Below are positions 10,415-19,686 of a stretch of DNA of 34,361 bases, one piece after another. Within the stretch, counting starts at the first letter, position 1; each line of letters opens with the position of its first letter. The DNA is from Candidatus Binatia bacterium (GTDB lineage: Bacteria > Desulfobacterota > Binatia > UBA12015), in contig JAIEPK010000002.1 of assembly GCA_019749875.1 (NCBI GenBank), positions 1 to 34,361 of the forward strand. Reading direction: 5' to 3'. The notes beneath the pieces are model-generated. The model was given only the letters and a program-made list of their open reading frames with translations, was not told where the DNA came from and did no database searches. The position numbers and the translations under genes are program-made.

Positions 10415-10613
10415 GCGAGCGTTCGAGCAGAGCGCGTGAAGGGCTGTCAACGCCGATGCGGTGCCGCGCGGACCCCGCTCGTCTCCACGTGCGACACGCC
10501 GACGCCCCGCGCGACGACGCCCGAGGCGTGCGAGAGCGCCGCCTCCGACGTCTCGCGCGTGCCACACCCGTCGGCGCTTCCCCGTCGCGCCGCGAAGCTG
10601 CTACGCAACCCGG

Positions 10614-12413
10614 ATGGACGCCGTCTCGCGCATCGCCACGCTGGTCGAGGATCTGATCGAGCTGCCGAAGTTCCTCGAGGTCAAGCGCGCGCTGCAGGGT
10701 GCCGGCGCCGGCGCGTTCCGCACCATGGGCTACGTCTGCCGCGACCAGGCAGAGAAGATCCCCGATCGCCCCGCGCTGCGCTTCGAGCGGGAAACCGTGA
10801 CCTTCGGCGCGTTCAACGCGGGCGTCAATCGCTACGCGAACCTGCTGAAGAAGCGCGGCGTCTGCAAGGGCGACGTCGTCAACGTCATGATGGAGAACTC
10901 GCCCGCCATGCTGATGGCGCAGGGCGCCTGCGCGAAGCTCGGCGCGATCGGCGCCCTGATCAACACGCATCTCGAGGGCGAGGCGCTGGCGCACGTGCAC
11001 CATGCGTCGAAGGCGAAGGTCGCGGTGGTCGATCGGCCGTCGGCGCGCGCGATGCTGCCGCTGCTCGACCGCCTGCCGGACCTCGCGGTGCTGGCCGACG
11101 TGCCGGAGCTGGTCGCGGAGGGGTCGCGTTTCCTGCCGCTCCTCGAGGAGCTCGACGCCTCGTCCGACGCCGAGCCCGACATGCCGGAGGTCAAGATCGG
11201 CGACGTCTTCCTCTACGTCTACACCTCCGGCACGACCGGCTTCCCGAAGCCGGCGATCGTGCGCCACGCGCGCTTCACCGCCGGCGGACACTCGCTCGCG
11301 ATCCTGCTCGGCGAGACCCCGGACGACTGCGTCTACGCGCCGACGCCGCTCTACCACGGCTACGCGAACTTCGTCGGCTTCTCGCCGGCGTTCCACACCG
11401 GCGCCTGCTTCGCGTCGCGGCGCAAGTTCAGCGCGAGCGAGTTCCTGCCCGACGTGCGCCGGCACGGCGTGACGATCTTCTGCTACGTCGGCGAGCTCTG
11501 CCGCTACCTGATGCGCACGCCGCCGTCGGCGGACGATCGCAAGCACAAGATCCGGATCGCGACCGGCCCGGGCCTGCGCCCGGACATCTGGCGCGCGTTC
11601 CGCGACCGCTTCGGCATCGACACCATCATCGACTCGTACGGCCAGACCGAGGGCAACATCAGCCTGCAGAACCGGCGCGGCCGCGTCGGCTCGTGCGGCC
11701 GCTGCGCGCCGTTCCAGCACGAGCAGCTGAAGCTCGCCAAGTACGACCTCGAGCGCGGCGAGCTGGTGCGCGGCGCGGACGGGTTTCTGATCGAGTGCGG
11801 CGTCGGCGAGCAGGGCGAGCTGCTCGGGCGGGTCGCGAAGAGCAGCCCGATGCCCTTCGACGGCTACGCCGACCCGAAGGACAACGAGCGCAAGCTGGTG
11901 CGCGACTGCTTCGAGAAGGGCGATCTCTATCTGCGCACCGGCGATCTTTTGCGCCGCGACTACGCGTCGTACTACTACTTCGTCGATCGCATCGGCGACA
12001 CCTTCCGCTGGAAGGGCGAGAACGTCGCGACGCTCGAGGTCGAGCACCTGCTGAACACGGCACCCGGCGTGCACGAGACCGCCGTCTACGGCGTGACCGT
12101 GCCGGGGACGGACGGCCGCGCCGGCATGGCGCTGGTGGTGCCGAAGGACGGCGCGGCGCTCGATCCGCACGCGCTCTACGAGCACGCGACGCGCGTGCTG
12201 CCGCCGTACGCGCGGCCGCTGTTCGTGCGCATCGCAGCCGAGGTCGACGTCACCGGCAACTTCAAGAACCGCAAGACCCGGCTGCAGGACGAGGGCTTCG
12301 ATCCGGCGCGCGTCGCCGACACGTTGTGGTTCCGCGACGACGTGCGCGGGTCGTACGTGCCGCTCGATGCGGCGCTGCGCAACGACATCATCGCGGGGCG
12401 CGTGAGGGTCTGA
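10614..12413 (+). CDS. Long-chain acyl-CoA synthetase, FadD6/FATP-like (AMP-binding)
   Basis: 599 aa from ATG 10614 inside a longer ORF; DVFLYVYTSGTTGFPKPAIVRHARF, YGQTEGNISLQNRRGRVGSCGR, DRIGDTFRWKGENVATLEVE, TGNFKNRKTRLQDEGFDP. Confidence 0.92.
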   Translation: MDAVSRIATLVEDLIELPKFLEVKRALQGAGAGAFRTMGYVCRDQAEKIPDRPALRFERETVTFGAFNAGVNRYANLLKKRGVCKGDVVNVMMENSPAMLMAQGACAKLGAIGALINTHLEGEALAHVHHASKAKVAVVDRPSARAMLPLLDRLPDLAVLADVPELVAEGSRFLPLLEELDASSDAEPDMPEVKIGDVFLYVYTSGTTGFPKPAIVRHARFTAGGHSLAILLGETPDDCVYAPTPLYHGYANFVGFSPAFHTGACFASRRKFSASEFLPDVRRHGVTIFCYVGELCRYLMRTPPSADDRKHKIRIATGPGLRPDIWRAFRDRFGIDTIIDSYGQTEGNISLQNRRGRVGSCGRCAPFQHEQLKLAKYDLERGELVRGADGFLIECGVGEQGELLGRVAKSSPMPFDGYADPKDNERKLVRDCFEKGDLYLRTGDLLRRDYASYYYFVDRIGDTFRWKGENVATLEVEHLLNTAPGVHETAVYGVTVPGTDGRAGMALVVPKDGAALDPHALYEHATRVLPPYARPLFVRIAAEVDVTGNFKNRKTRLQDEGFDPARVADTLWFRDDVRGSYVPLDAALRNDIIAGRVRV

Positions 12414-13378
12414 TGCTGACCGTGCTCGCGAACCTCGGCGGCACCGTCCACAAGGTCCCGGCGGTCGATCCCGTCTGGCTCGACCCGGAGAGCGGGGTGA
12501 CCTTCTGGGTCGACCTCGCCGCGCCGACGCCCGAGGAGTCGAGCATCCTGCGCAGCCTGTTCCACTTCCACGAGCTCGCCATCGAGGACTCGCTCGCCGA
12601 GTCGCACCATCCGAAGGTCGAGAGCTACGGGACGTTCCTCTACGTGATCCTGCACGGCATCGACTTCGAGGCGGCGAAGCACCGCTTCGCGACGCACGAC
12701 ACCGACTTCTTCGTCGGGCCCAACCATCTCGTGACCGTGCACGACGGCACGTCGCGCTCGATCGCGGCGATGCGCGAGGTCTGCGAGCGCAACGAGCACG
12801 TCCTGTCGAAGGGCCCGGTCGAGCTGCTGCACCGCATCGTCGACGCGATGGTCGACAACTATCTGCCCGAGGTCGAGAAGCTCTCGGACCGCCTCGAGCA
12901 GCTCGAGCACCGCGTGTTCGACGAGCCGAACGAGAACCTGGTCAAGCCGATCCTGGACTTGAAGCGCGACGTCGGGTCGCTGCGCCGCGTGCTGCTGCCG
13001 CAGCGCGACGTCGTCGGACGCCTCGCGCGCCGCGAGTTCGCGGTCATCACCGAGCAGCTCTCGTACCGCTTCCGCGACGTCTACGACCACCTGGTCCGGC
13101 TCACCGACGAGTCGATGCTGTTCCATGACCGCCTGAGCAGCCTCCTCGACGCGCACCTGACCAGCGTCTCGACGCGCCTCAACCAGGTGATGAAGGTCCT
13201 GACGGTCATCGCCACCATCTTCATGCCGCTCACCGTGCTGACAGGCATGTGGGGCATGAACGTCCCGCTGCCCGTCTTCCCCGGCAGCGAGGGGATGCAG
13301 TTCTGGTGGATCGTCGCGCTCATGGGGGTCACCACCGGCGCCATGCTGTGGCTGTTCCGGCTGCGGCGCTGGATGTAG
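12413..13378 (+). CDS. corA: CorA family magnesium/cobalt transporter
   Basis: 321 aa. C-terminal TVIATIFMPLTVLTGMWGMNVPLP carries the GMN signature followed by a second TM helix. Start overlaps the upstream stop (TGATG). Confidence 0.93.
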   Translation: MLTVLANLGGTVHKVPAVDPVWLDPESGVTFWVDLAAPTPEESSILRSLFHFHELAIEDSLAESHHPKVESYGTFLYVILHGIDFEAAKHRFATHDTDFFVGPNHLVTVHDGTSRSIAAMREVCERNEHVLSKGPVELLHRIVDAMVDNYLPEVEKLSDRLEQLEHRVFDEPNENLVKPILDLKRDVGSLRRVLLPQRDVVGRLARREFAVITEQLSYRFRDVYDHLVRLTDESMLFHDRLSSLLDAHLTSVSTRLNQVMKVLTVIATIFMPLTVLTGMWGMNVPLPVFPGSEGMQFWWIVALMGVTTGAMLWLFRLRRWM

Positions 13379-13477
13379 GCGCGCACCGATCGCCGAGCGT
13401 CACCGCGTCACGATCTCGACGGCGTGACGGCCAGCCGGCCATCCGTTACTCCCCGCGGGCCAGCATTTGCGGGCCTG

Positions 13478-13494
13478 CCGGCGTTGTACGCCGG
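13478..13494. other. Perfect inverted repeat (7-bp arms, 3-nt loop)
   Basis: ccggcgt-tgt-acgccgg in the 176-bp corA/metalloprotease intergenic region; no T-tract follows. Confidence 0.4.
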
Positions 13495-13554
13495 GCATGA
13501 GGCGTGCTTTGGCTGGCCGGCGAGAGCCGTCGCACGGCTCCGCAACCACGACGC

Positions 13555-15471
13555 ATGACCTCGCTCCGCGCATCGCTCCTCGCCGCAGCAGCGACCCTTT
13601 GCTCCCTGCTCGCACCGTCGCCGGCGACCGCGGTGCTGCCGAAGATCTCCGGGCCGGGTCGTCCGCCGGAGGTCTGCTTCGCGCCGAACACCGATGCGAC
13701 GCTGGTCGACGCGTACGCGCAGGCGCTCTCCAAGGCACGCGAGACGGCGGCTGCCAACTCGCTCGCCTCGCCGCTCGCGCAGGTCACCGACGGCAGTCGC
13801 TGGACGTCGACTGCGACCAACGGCTCGGGCCTCAAGCAGGGTGATCCGACGACGCTGACGTGGAGCATCGTGCCCGACGGCGTGGCGATCGCCGGTGCGA
13901 TCGGCGAGCCGGCCGCAGCGAGCAATCTGCGCGCGTTCTTGACCGGCATCTACGGCTCGGAAGCGGCATACCTTGCCGTGTTCCAGCAGGTGTTCGACCG
14001 CTGGAGCGAGATCACCGGAGTCACCTACGTCTACGAGCCGAACGACGACCGGGTCGCGATGCTGGGGGCGGGCGGCGTGCTCGGCGTGCGCGCCGACATC
14101 CGCATCGGCGGACACCCGATCGACGGCGGCTACGGCGTCCTCGCCTACAACTACTACCCGAACAACGGCGACATGGTGATCGACACCGCCGACGCCTTCT
14201 TCACCAACACCAGCAGCGGCTCGCTGCGTCTGCGCAACACGGTCGCACACGAGCACGGTCACGGGCTCGGCTTCTCGCACTCCTGCCCGATCAACCAGAC
14301 CAAGCTCATGGAGCCGTTCCTGAGCACCGCGTTCGACGGCCCGCAGCTCGACGAGATCGTCGGCGGCAATCGCCTCTACGGCGACGACCTCGAGCACAAC
14401 GACACCGTCGCGAACGCATCGGACCTCGGCAGCGTCGGCAACGGCACGCTCGCGCTGCACGACCTGAGCGTCGACGACGATGCGGACACCGACTGGTTCC
14501 GCTTCAACGTCGGCCCCGGCAAGACGGCGAGCGTGACGGTGACGCCGATCGGGGCGACCTACCTGAACGGGCCGCAGAACCCGGACGGCTCGTGCAGCGC
14601 GGGGTCGGGCTTCAACAGCCTGGTGCTGAACGACGTCGCGGTGCAGATCGTGGACAAGAACGGCAGCACGGTGCTCGCCACGGCCAACACGAAGCCGGCG
14701 GGCCAGGCGGAGACCACCGCCGGCATCAGCCTGCCGAGCGGTGCGGGAACGTACTACCTGCACGTGCTTGCCGGCACGAGCAACGCAGCCCAGGTCTATG
14801 ATCTCGGCTTGACGATCGGCGACGGCACGGTGCCGCCCGACGACATCTTCGCGAACGACTTCGAGGGCCCGACGCTCGACGCGTGGAGCGCGATCGTCAC
14901 GGGCGCGGGCGGCGTCACGACGTCGGCCGCGGCGGCGATGAGCGGCGCGCGCGGCCTTCAGGTGACGATCGACAGCACCAACCGCCGCTTCTTGCAGGAC
15001 GACTCGCCGCAGTCGGAGTCGCGCTATCGGGCGCGCTTCTGGTTCGACCCGAACGGCTTCACGCCCGGCACCGACACGCAGCGCGTGGTCCTGATGCAGG
15101 CGTTCTCGCGTACGCCGGGCCGCAAGAAGGTCCTGCAGATGATGGTGCGCCGCACGAACGGACAGTACCGGCTGCTGTTCAAGGTCCGCCGTGACGACGG
15201 CAGCTCCGCGACCACCGGCTGGCTGCCGTTCAGCGACGCGCCGCACTCGATCGAGATCGACTGGCAGCGCGCGGCGTCCGCGCTCAGCACCGACGGGCAC
15301 CTGCAGCTCTGGATCGACGGCACCAGCGTCGCGAACCTGACCGGCCTCGACAACTCGGACTACTTCCTCGATTTCGTGCGTCTCGGCGGCATCGGCCTGC
15401 GAACGACGACCAGCGGCACGATCTACTTCGACGCCTTCGCCTCCCGCCGCAGCTCGTACATCGGGCCGTAA
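13555..15471 (+). CDS. Secreted matrixin-like (metzincin) metalloprotease with PPC-like and LamG-like C-terminal regions
   Basis: Signal peptide MTSLRASLLAAAATLCSLLAPSPATAV; zinc motif HEHGHGLGFSH (HExxHxxGxxH) with a following Met (KLMEPFL); DTDWFRFNVGPGKTASVTVTPIG (PPC-like); FANDFEGPTLDAWSAI... (LamG-like). Confidence 0.85.
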   Translation: MTSLRASLLAAAATLCSLLAPSPATAVLPKISGPGRPPEVCFAPNTDATLVDAYAQALSKARETAAANSLASPLAQVTDGSRWTSTATNGSGLKQGDPTTLTWSIVPDGVAIAGAIGEPAAASNLRAFLTGIYGSEAAYLAVFQQVFDRWSEITGVTYVYEPNDDRVAMLGAGGVLGVRADIRIGGHPIDGGYGVLAYNYYPNNGDMVIDTADAFFTNTSSGSLRLRNTVAHEHGHGLGFSHSCPINQTKLMEPFLSTAFDGPQLDEIVGGNRLYGDDLEHNDTVANASDLGSVGNGTLALHDLSVDDDADTDWFRFNVGPGKTASVTVTPIGATYLNGPQNPDGSCSAGSGFNSLVLNDVAVQIVDKNGSTVLATANTKPAGQAETTAGISLPSGAGTYYLHVLAGTSNAAQVYDLGLTIGDGTVPPDDIFANDFEGPTLDAWSAIVTGAGGVTTSAAAAMSGARGLQVTIDSTNRRFLQDDSPQSESRYRARFWFDPNGFTPGTDTQRVVLMQAFSRTPGRKKVLQMMVRRTNGQYRLLFKVRRDDGSSATTGWLPFSDAPHSIEIDWQRAASALSTDGHLQLWIDGTSVANLTGLDNSDYFLDFVRLGGIGLRTTTSGTIYFDAFASRRSSYIGP

Positions 15472-15475
15472 CAAC

Positions 15476-15521
15476 GAGGGGGCACGCGCCCCCTCGCCCC
15501 ACGCGGCAAAGCCGCGCGGGG
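15476..15521. terminator. Tandem GC-rich hairpins between convergent genes, putative bidirectional terminator
   Basis: gagggggc-acgc-gccccctc (15476-15495, perfect 8-bp stem), then cccc-a-cgcggc-aaa-gccgcg-c-gggg (15497-15521, 10 of 11 paired), starting 5 nt after the metalloprotease stop. Confidence 0.6.
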
Positions 15522-15624
15522 CCCCACTTCCCGCGGTCGCTCACGCTCCGCGCTCGCCTGCGGCTCGCGTGCACGGGGTGGTACCGGGGGTGGTCGCAGG
15601 ATCTCGCGAGAGCCCTGCTCCCGA

Positions 15625-16040
<416 letters not shown>

Positions 16041-16044
<4 letters not shown>

Positions 16045-16589
16045 GCCTTGCCTCCGTCGAGCGCGTACGACGCTTCGCAGCGGTGCACGGCCCGCTTCGC
16101 GCCGAGGCTGCTCGAGTACAGGTGGAACTCGCGCACGACGAACGGTGCCGCACGAAACAGGCCGTTCATCGCGAGGAAGCTGCCGACCGCGCGCGACGGT
16201 GTGCCCTTGAGACGCGCGAGCGTGACGTGCGGTGCGAACTTGCGGTGCTCACCCTCGACGCCGGCGCGCACCAGCGCGCTCTCGACGCGGTCGTGCAGCA
16301 CCAGCAGGGCATCGCTGCGCTCCAGGCCTGCCCACAGGATCTTCGGCTCACCGCGCGGCGGAAAATGGCCGACACCCCGCACCGTCAGCTCGAACGGCGC
16401 GACGCACACGTCGTCGAGCGCCGACAGCACGTCCTCGTAGACCAGCCCGTCGACCTCGCCGATGAAGCGTACCGTCAAGTGCATCTCGTCGGCCTCGAGC
16501 CAGCGCGCACCCGGCACGTCGCCCGACAGGCGCGCGAGTGCCTGCTTGACGTCGTCGGGCAGCTCGATGCTGACGAACAGCCGGTACAT
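16041..16589 (-). CDS. thpR: RNA 2',3'-cyclic phosphodiesterase (2H phosphoesterase)
   Basis: 182 aa; [17 protein letters not shown]; two HxTx motifs, HLTVRFIG and HVTLARLKG. Confidence 0.93.
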
Positions 16590-16613
16590 GGCGGCGAGCG
16601 ACGCGCGGCGCGC

Positions 16614-17237
16614 TCAGTCGGGACCGGCGGCGGCCGCGTCGCGCTCGCCGACGCCGCGCACCAGCTCGAGGAAGCCCGACAGGATGCGATACGTCAGCCC
16701 CCAGATGGTCTTGCCCTCGTAGAGGAACGCCGGGAAGTCCATGCCGAAGCCGTCGCGCGAGAAGTGCGTCGTGCCCTGATGGCGCGCGTCGCGGAACACG
16801 CGCAGCGGCACCCACAGCGTGTCCGCGACCTCCGTATGATCGGGCGTGGTCTCGCGCGCGCGGTCGAGGAAGAAGAGAAACGGCGAGATCACCATGTCGA
16901 GGTTGCGGCCGCGCGCCTGCGCCTGCAGCTCGTCGAGACGCGCCACGAAGCGGCCGTGGCGCATCAGATCGATGCCGACCTCCTCCAGCGTCTCGCGGAT
17001 CGCGGTGCGCTCGAGCGACGGATCGGTCGCGTCGTGACGTCCGCCCGGGAACGCCATGTGGCCGGACCAGGGGTCGAGCGGGTGCTGCGCACGCTCGATC
17101 AGCAGCGCTGCGAGGTCGTCACCGTCGGGCGCCACCACCATCGCGACCGCGGCCCGCATCACGGGCTGCAGGTCGGCCACGATCGGCTGGTGCATGCGGG
17201 CGCGCTCCTCGATGAGCGGCAGATCGGCGACGGTCAT
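16614..17237 (-). CDS. NUDIX hydrolase, CoA pyrophosphatase-like
   Basis: 207 aa from ATG 17237; HPLDPWSGHMAFPGGRHDATDPSLERTAIRETLEEVGID (CoA-type Nudix region). Confidence 0.9.
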   Translation of the reverse strand: MTVADLPLIEERARMHQPIVADLQPVMRAAVAMVVAPDGDDLAALLIERAQHPLDPWSGHMAFPGGRHDATDPSLERTAIRETLEEVGIDLMRHGRFVARLDELQAQARGRNLDMVISPFLFFLDRARETTPDHTEVADTLWVPLRVFRDARHQGTTHFSRDGFGMDFPAFLYEGKTIWGLTYRILSGFLELVRGVGERDAAAAGPD

Positions 17238-17593
17238 TCGCCCGCCTCGTGTCCGTCGCCGCTGCCCACATCCGCGCCGTCGACCGCCGCCGGCGACCAT
17301 TCCGTCGGCAGGCTGTGCTTCTTCGCGGTGTTGCAGTCCTTGCAGGCGGGCACGCAGTTGCCGTGCGTCGAGCGGCCGCCACGGATGATCGGCACCAGGT
17401 GATCCATGGTCAGCGCCTTGGCGCCGACGCTCTTGCCGCAGTAGTGGCACACGCCGCTCGACCGGCGGCGCTTCCACCACTGCGAGTCGCGCAGCTCGCG
17501 CGCCTTGGCGCGCTCGCGGCGGACGTGCTCCTCGTCGACCGGGACGAAGAACGGCGTTCGTTGCGGCTCCTCCACGACCGACGATCTTGGCAT
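17234..17593 (-). CDS. HNH endonuclease
   Basis: 119 aa from ATG 17593; CHYCGKSVGAKALTMDHLVPIIRGGRSTHGNCVPACKDCNTAKKH; 4-nt ATGA overlap with the NUDIX gene. Confidence 0.9.
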   Translation of the reverse strand: MPRSSVVEEPQRTPFFVPVDEEHVRRERAKARELRDSQWWKRRRSSGVCHYCGKSVGAKALTMDHLVPIIRGGRSTHGNCVPACKDCNTAKKHSLPTEWSPAAVDGADVGSGDGHEAGE

Positions 17594-17595
17594 GC

Positions 17596-18378
17596 TCACC
17601 CGCTCGCCACCACCAGGGGCAGAATGACGAAGAGCTGGATCGCATCGAACAACGCATGCGCGACCATGCACGGCACGACATCGGCACGGCGTTCGAAGGC
17701 CCGCCCGAGCACGACCGAAACCGTGAACACGCCGACCAGCATGAACGGCATGCCGTAGCTCGCGTGGCTCGCGGTGAAGAGCAGCGTCGACAGCACGAGG
17801 CCGCCGCGCGCCTGCAGGAACGACCGGAAGAAGAGCTCTTCGAAGAATCCGGCCGACAGCACCAGTGCGAGCTTGGTCGCGAACGGCAGGGCGACGATCG
17901 CGCGCACCATCTGCGGGATCTCGGGCTTCACGCCGCCCGACGCGACGTCGCGCCCGACGCCGAACAGGCCACCGATCAGGGTCATCGTGAGCATGGTGAT
18001 CAGCCACCCGCCGAGGCCGACCTTGATGCCGGTGCGCAGCTGCTGCCGTGGGTCATCGAGCCGCAGGTGCAGGAAGGCCGCCAGGGGACGAAAGCCCGCG
18101 AGCGCCCACCAGGCGAGCAGCGAGCCGGCGAGGATCGCGTGCCCGAGGAACAGCTCGGGGGTCGACAGGCGCGCGAGATCGATGTCCGGAGCCGGATGCC
18201 CGATGCGCGACAGCGGCAGCACGGCGGTCACCGCGAGCGCGAAGGTCAGGACGAGATACGCGAGCAGCCGCCGCACGGCGCCGGGAAACTGCTCGACCAC
18301 GAGCCGCGGCCACGCGTCGCGCGAGGTAAGGCCGGCCGTGAGCACGGCCGATACGAGGAGTGCGCCGAGCAAGCTCAT
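17596..18378 (-). CDS. CPBP family intramembrane glutamic endopeptidase
   Basis: 260 aa; multi-TM; GFFEELFFRSFLQARGG and LLFTASHASYG (EExxxR and H motifs). Confidence 0.88.
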   Translation of the reverse strand: MSLLGALLVSAVLTAGLTSRDAWPRLVVEQFPGAVRRLLAYLVLTFALAVTAVLPLSRIGHPAPDIDLARLSTPELFLGHAILAGSLLAWWALAGFRPLAAFLHLRLDDPRQQLRTGIKVGLGGWLITMLTMTLIGGLFGVGRDVASGGVKPEIPQMVRAIVALPFATKLALVLSAGFFEELFFRSFLQARGGLVLSTLLFTASHASYGMPFMLVGVFTVSVVLGRAFERRADVVPCMVAHALFDAIQLFVILPLVVASG

Positions 18379-18419
18379 GGTTGGCGCGCGCAGGATCGAT
18401 CAGGCATAAGGCAGGTCGC

Positions 18420-19598
18420 GTGGTGACGACGATAACACGAAACGCAGACGGCAGCGGCAAGCTCGGCCTCGTGCTGTCCGGCGGGGGTGCACGCGGTCCG
18501 CTGCAGGTCGGCGTCTACGAACGCCTGCTGCGCGACACCCGCTTCGCCGACGGCCCGCAGGTGCTGAGCGGCACGTCCGCCGGCGCCCTCAACGCGGCGA
18601 TGATCTCGGCCGGCTTCACGCCGAGCGAGATGATGGACTTCTGGTACGGCGTCGCCGACGACCCGCCCGTGGTCGCGAGCTCGCGCTTCTTCCGGTCGCT
18701 GTTCCAGACGCTGCTGCGCATCTCCGCCCGCGAGCTGATCGACTTCCCGCGCCGCCTGCCGTCGGACGCGATGCGCCTCCTGCAGCGCGCACGCTGGTAC
18801 TGGCCGCCGCAGCTCGGCTCGCTGAGCGCACTGATCATGGACTTCGTGCTCACCAGCCGCTTCGATCTGGTGAGCGAGCTGCTCGAGGGCATCCAGGAGC
18901 CCTTCCTGGTCGACACGGGCCGGCTGCGCGACCGCCTGGTCAAGCTCTTCGGCGGCACGCGCATCCCGAACAAGCGCCGCGTCGCGATCAACGCGGTCGA
19001 CATCCACACCGGTCGCGTCGTGCGCTACGTGACCGGGCCCGTGCCCGCGGTGCCGGCGTCGGAGTACGTGGTGGTGCCGGCGATCAGCGTCGACATGCTG
19101 GTCGCGAGCGCCAGCATCCCGCTGCTGTTCAGCCCGGTGCCGATCGGCACGCGTCTCCTCTGGGACGGCGGTCTGCTGGTCAACACGCCGCTCGCGCCGG
19201 CGGTGGCGCTGGGAGCCGACCAGATCATCACCGTGCTGGTCACCGAGCAGTGCCGCACCGGCAACCTCGCGCGCTTCGGCCGCGCCATCGAGCGCACCGC
19301 CGACTCGTTCCTCGAGAACGCGTACAACGTCGACCGCATGCTGCTGCTCGATCGCAACCGGCTCGCGCACGTCGAGGGCAGCCCCTACCGCGAGGTCAAG
19401 CTGTACGAGGCGCTGCGCCCGGCGCACGACCGCGCGCTGTTCAGCGCCGGCTCGTACCTGAACTTCCAGCGCAGCTCGATGGCGGCGATGTACCGCGCCG
19501 GCCAGCGGGCGGCGACCGACTGGCTCGCGCAAGGTCCACCGGTCGATCGCCTCGACGCCCGGCAGGACGTCACGCGCCCGGCGGCGAACTCGAACTGA
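18420..19598 (+). CDS. Patatin-like phospholipase
   Basis: GLVLSGGGARGPLQVGVYE (oxyanion GGGxRG), VLSGTSAGALNAA (GxSxG), LLWDGGLLVNTP (DGG). GTG start chosen; exact start uncertain. Confidence 0.9.
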   Translation: MVTTITRNADGSGKLGLVLSGGGARGPLQVGVYERLLRDTRFADGPQVLSGTSAGALNAAMISAGFTPSEMMDFWYGVADDPPVVASSRFFRSLFQTLLRISARELIDFPRRLPSDAMRLLQRARWYWPPQLGSLSALIMDFVLTSRFDLVSELLEGIQEPFLVDTGRLRDRLVKLFGGTRIPNKRRVAINAVDIHTGRVVRYVTGPVPAVPASEYVVVPAISVDMLVASASIPLLFSPVPIGTRLLWDGGLLVNTPLAPAVALGADQIITVLVTEQCRTGNLARFGRAIERTADSFLENAYNVDRMLLLDRNRLAHVEGSPYREVKLYEALRPAHDRALFSAGSYLNFQRSSMAAMYRAGQRAATDWLAQGPPVDRLDARQDVTRPAANSN

Positions 19599-19639
19599 CG
19601 CCGGCGACCGCGCGCCCGGCAGGTCGCGCACGGCGAGCA

Positions 19640-19655
19640 CCTCCGCCGTCGGAGG
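19640..19655. terminator. Short hairpin between convergent genes, possible terminator
   Basis: cctccg-ccgt-cggagg perfect 6-bp arms, 42 bp after the patatin stop; no T-tract. Confidence 0.3.
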
Positions 19656-19686
19656 AGCCGCGCGGGTCGAGGCACGCAATGCGGCG

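Noticed and set aside
9944-13378. 1144-aa plus-strand ORF
   Set aside because: Only the last 321 codons (CorA) are real. The rest is antisense to the membrane protein and out of frame with the acyl-CoA synthetase.
13408-15474. 688-aa minus-strand ORF
   Set aside because: Antisense to the metalloprotease with signal peptide and zinc motif; low-complexity R/A/V/D composition.
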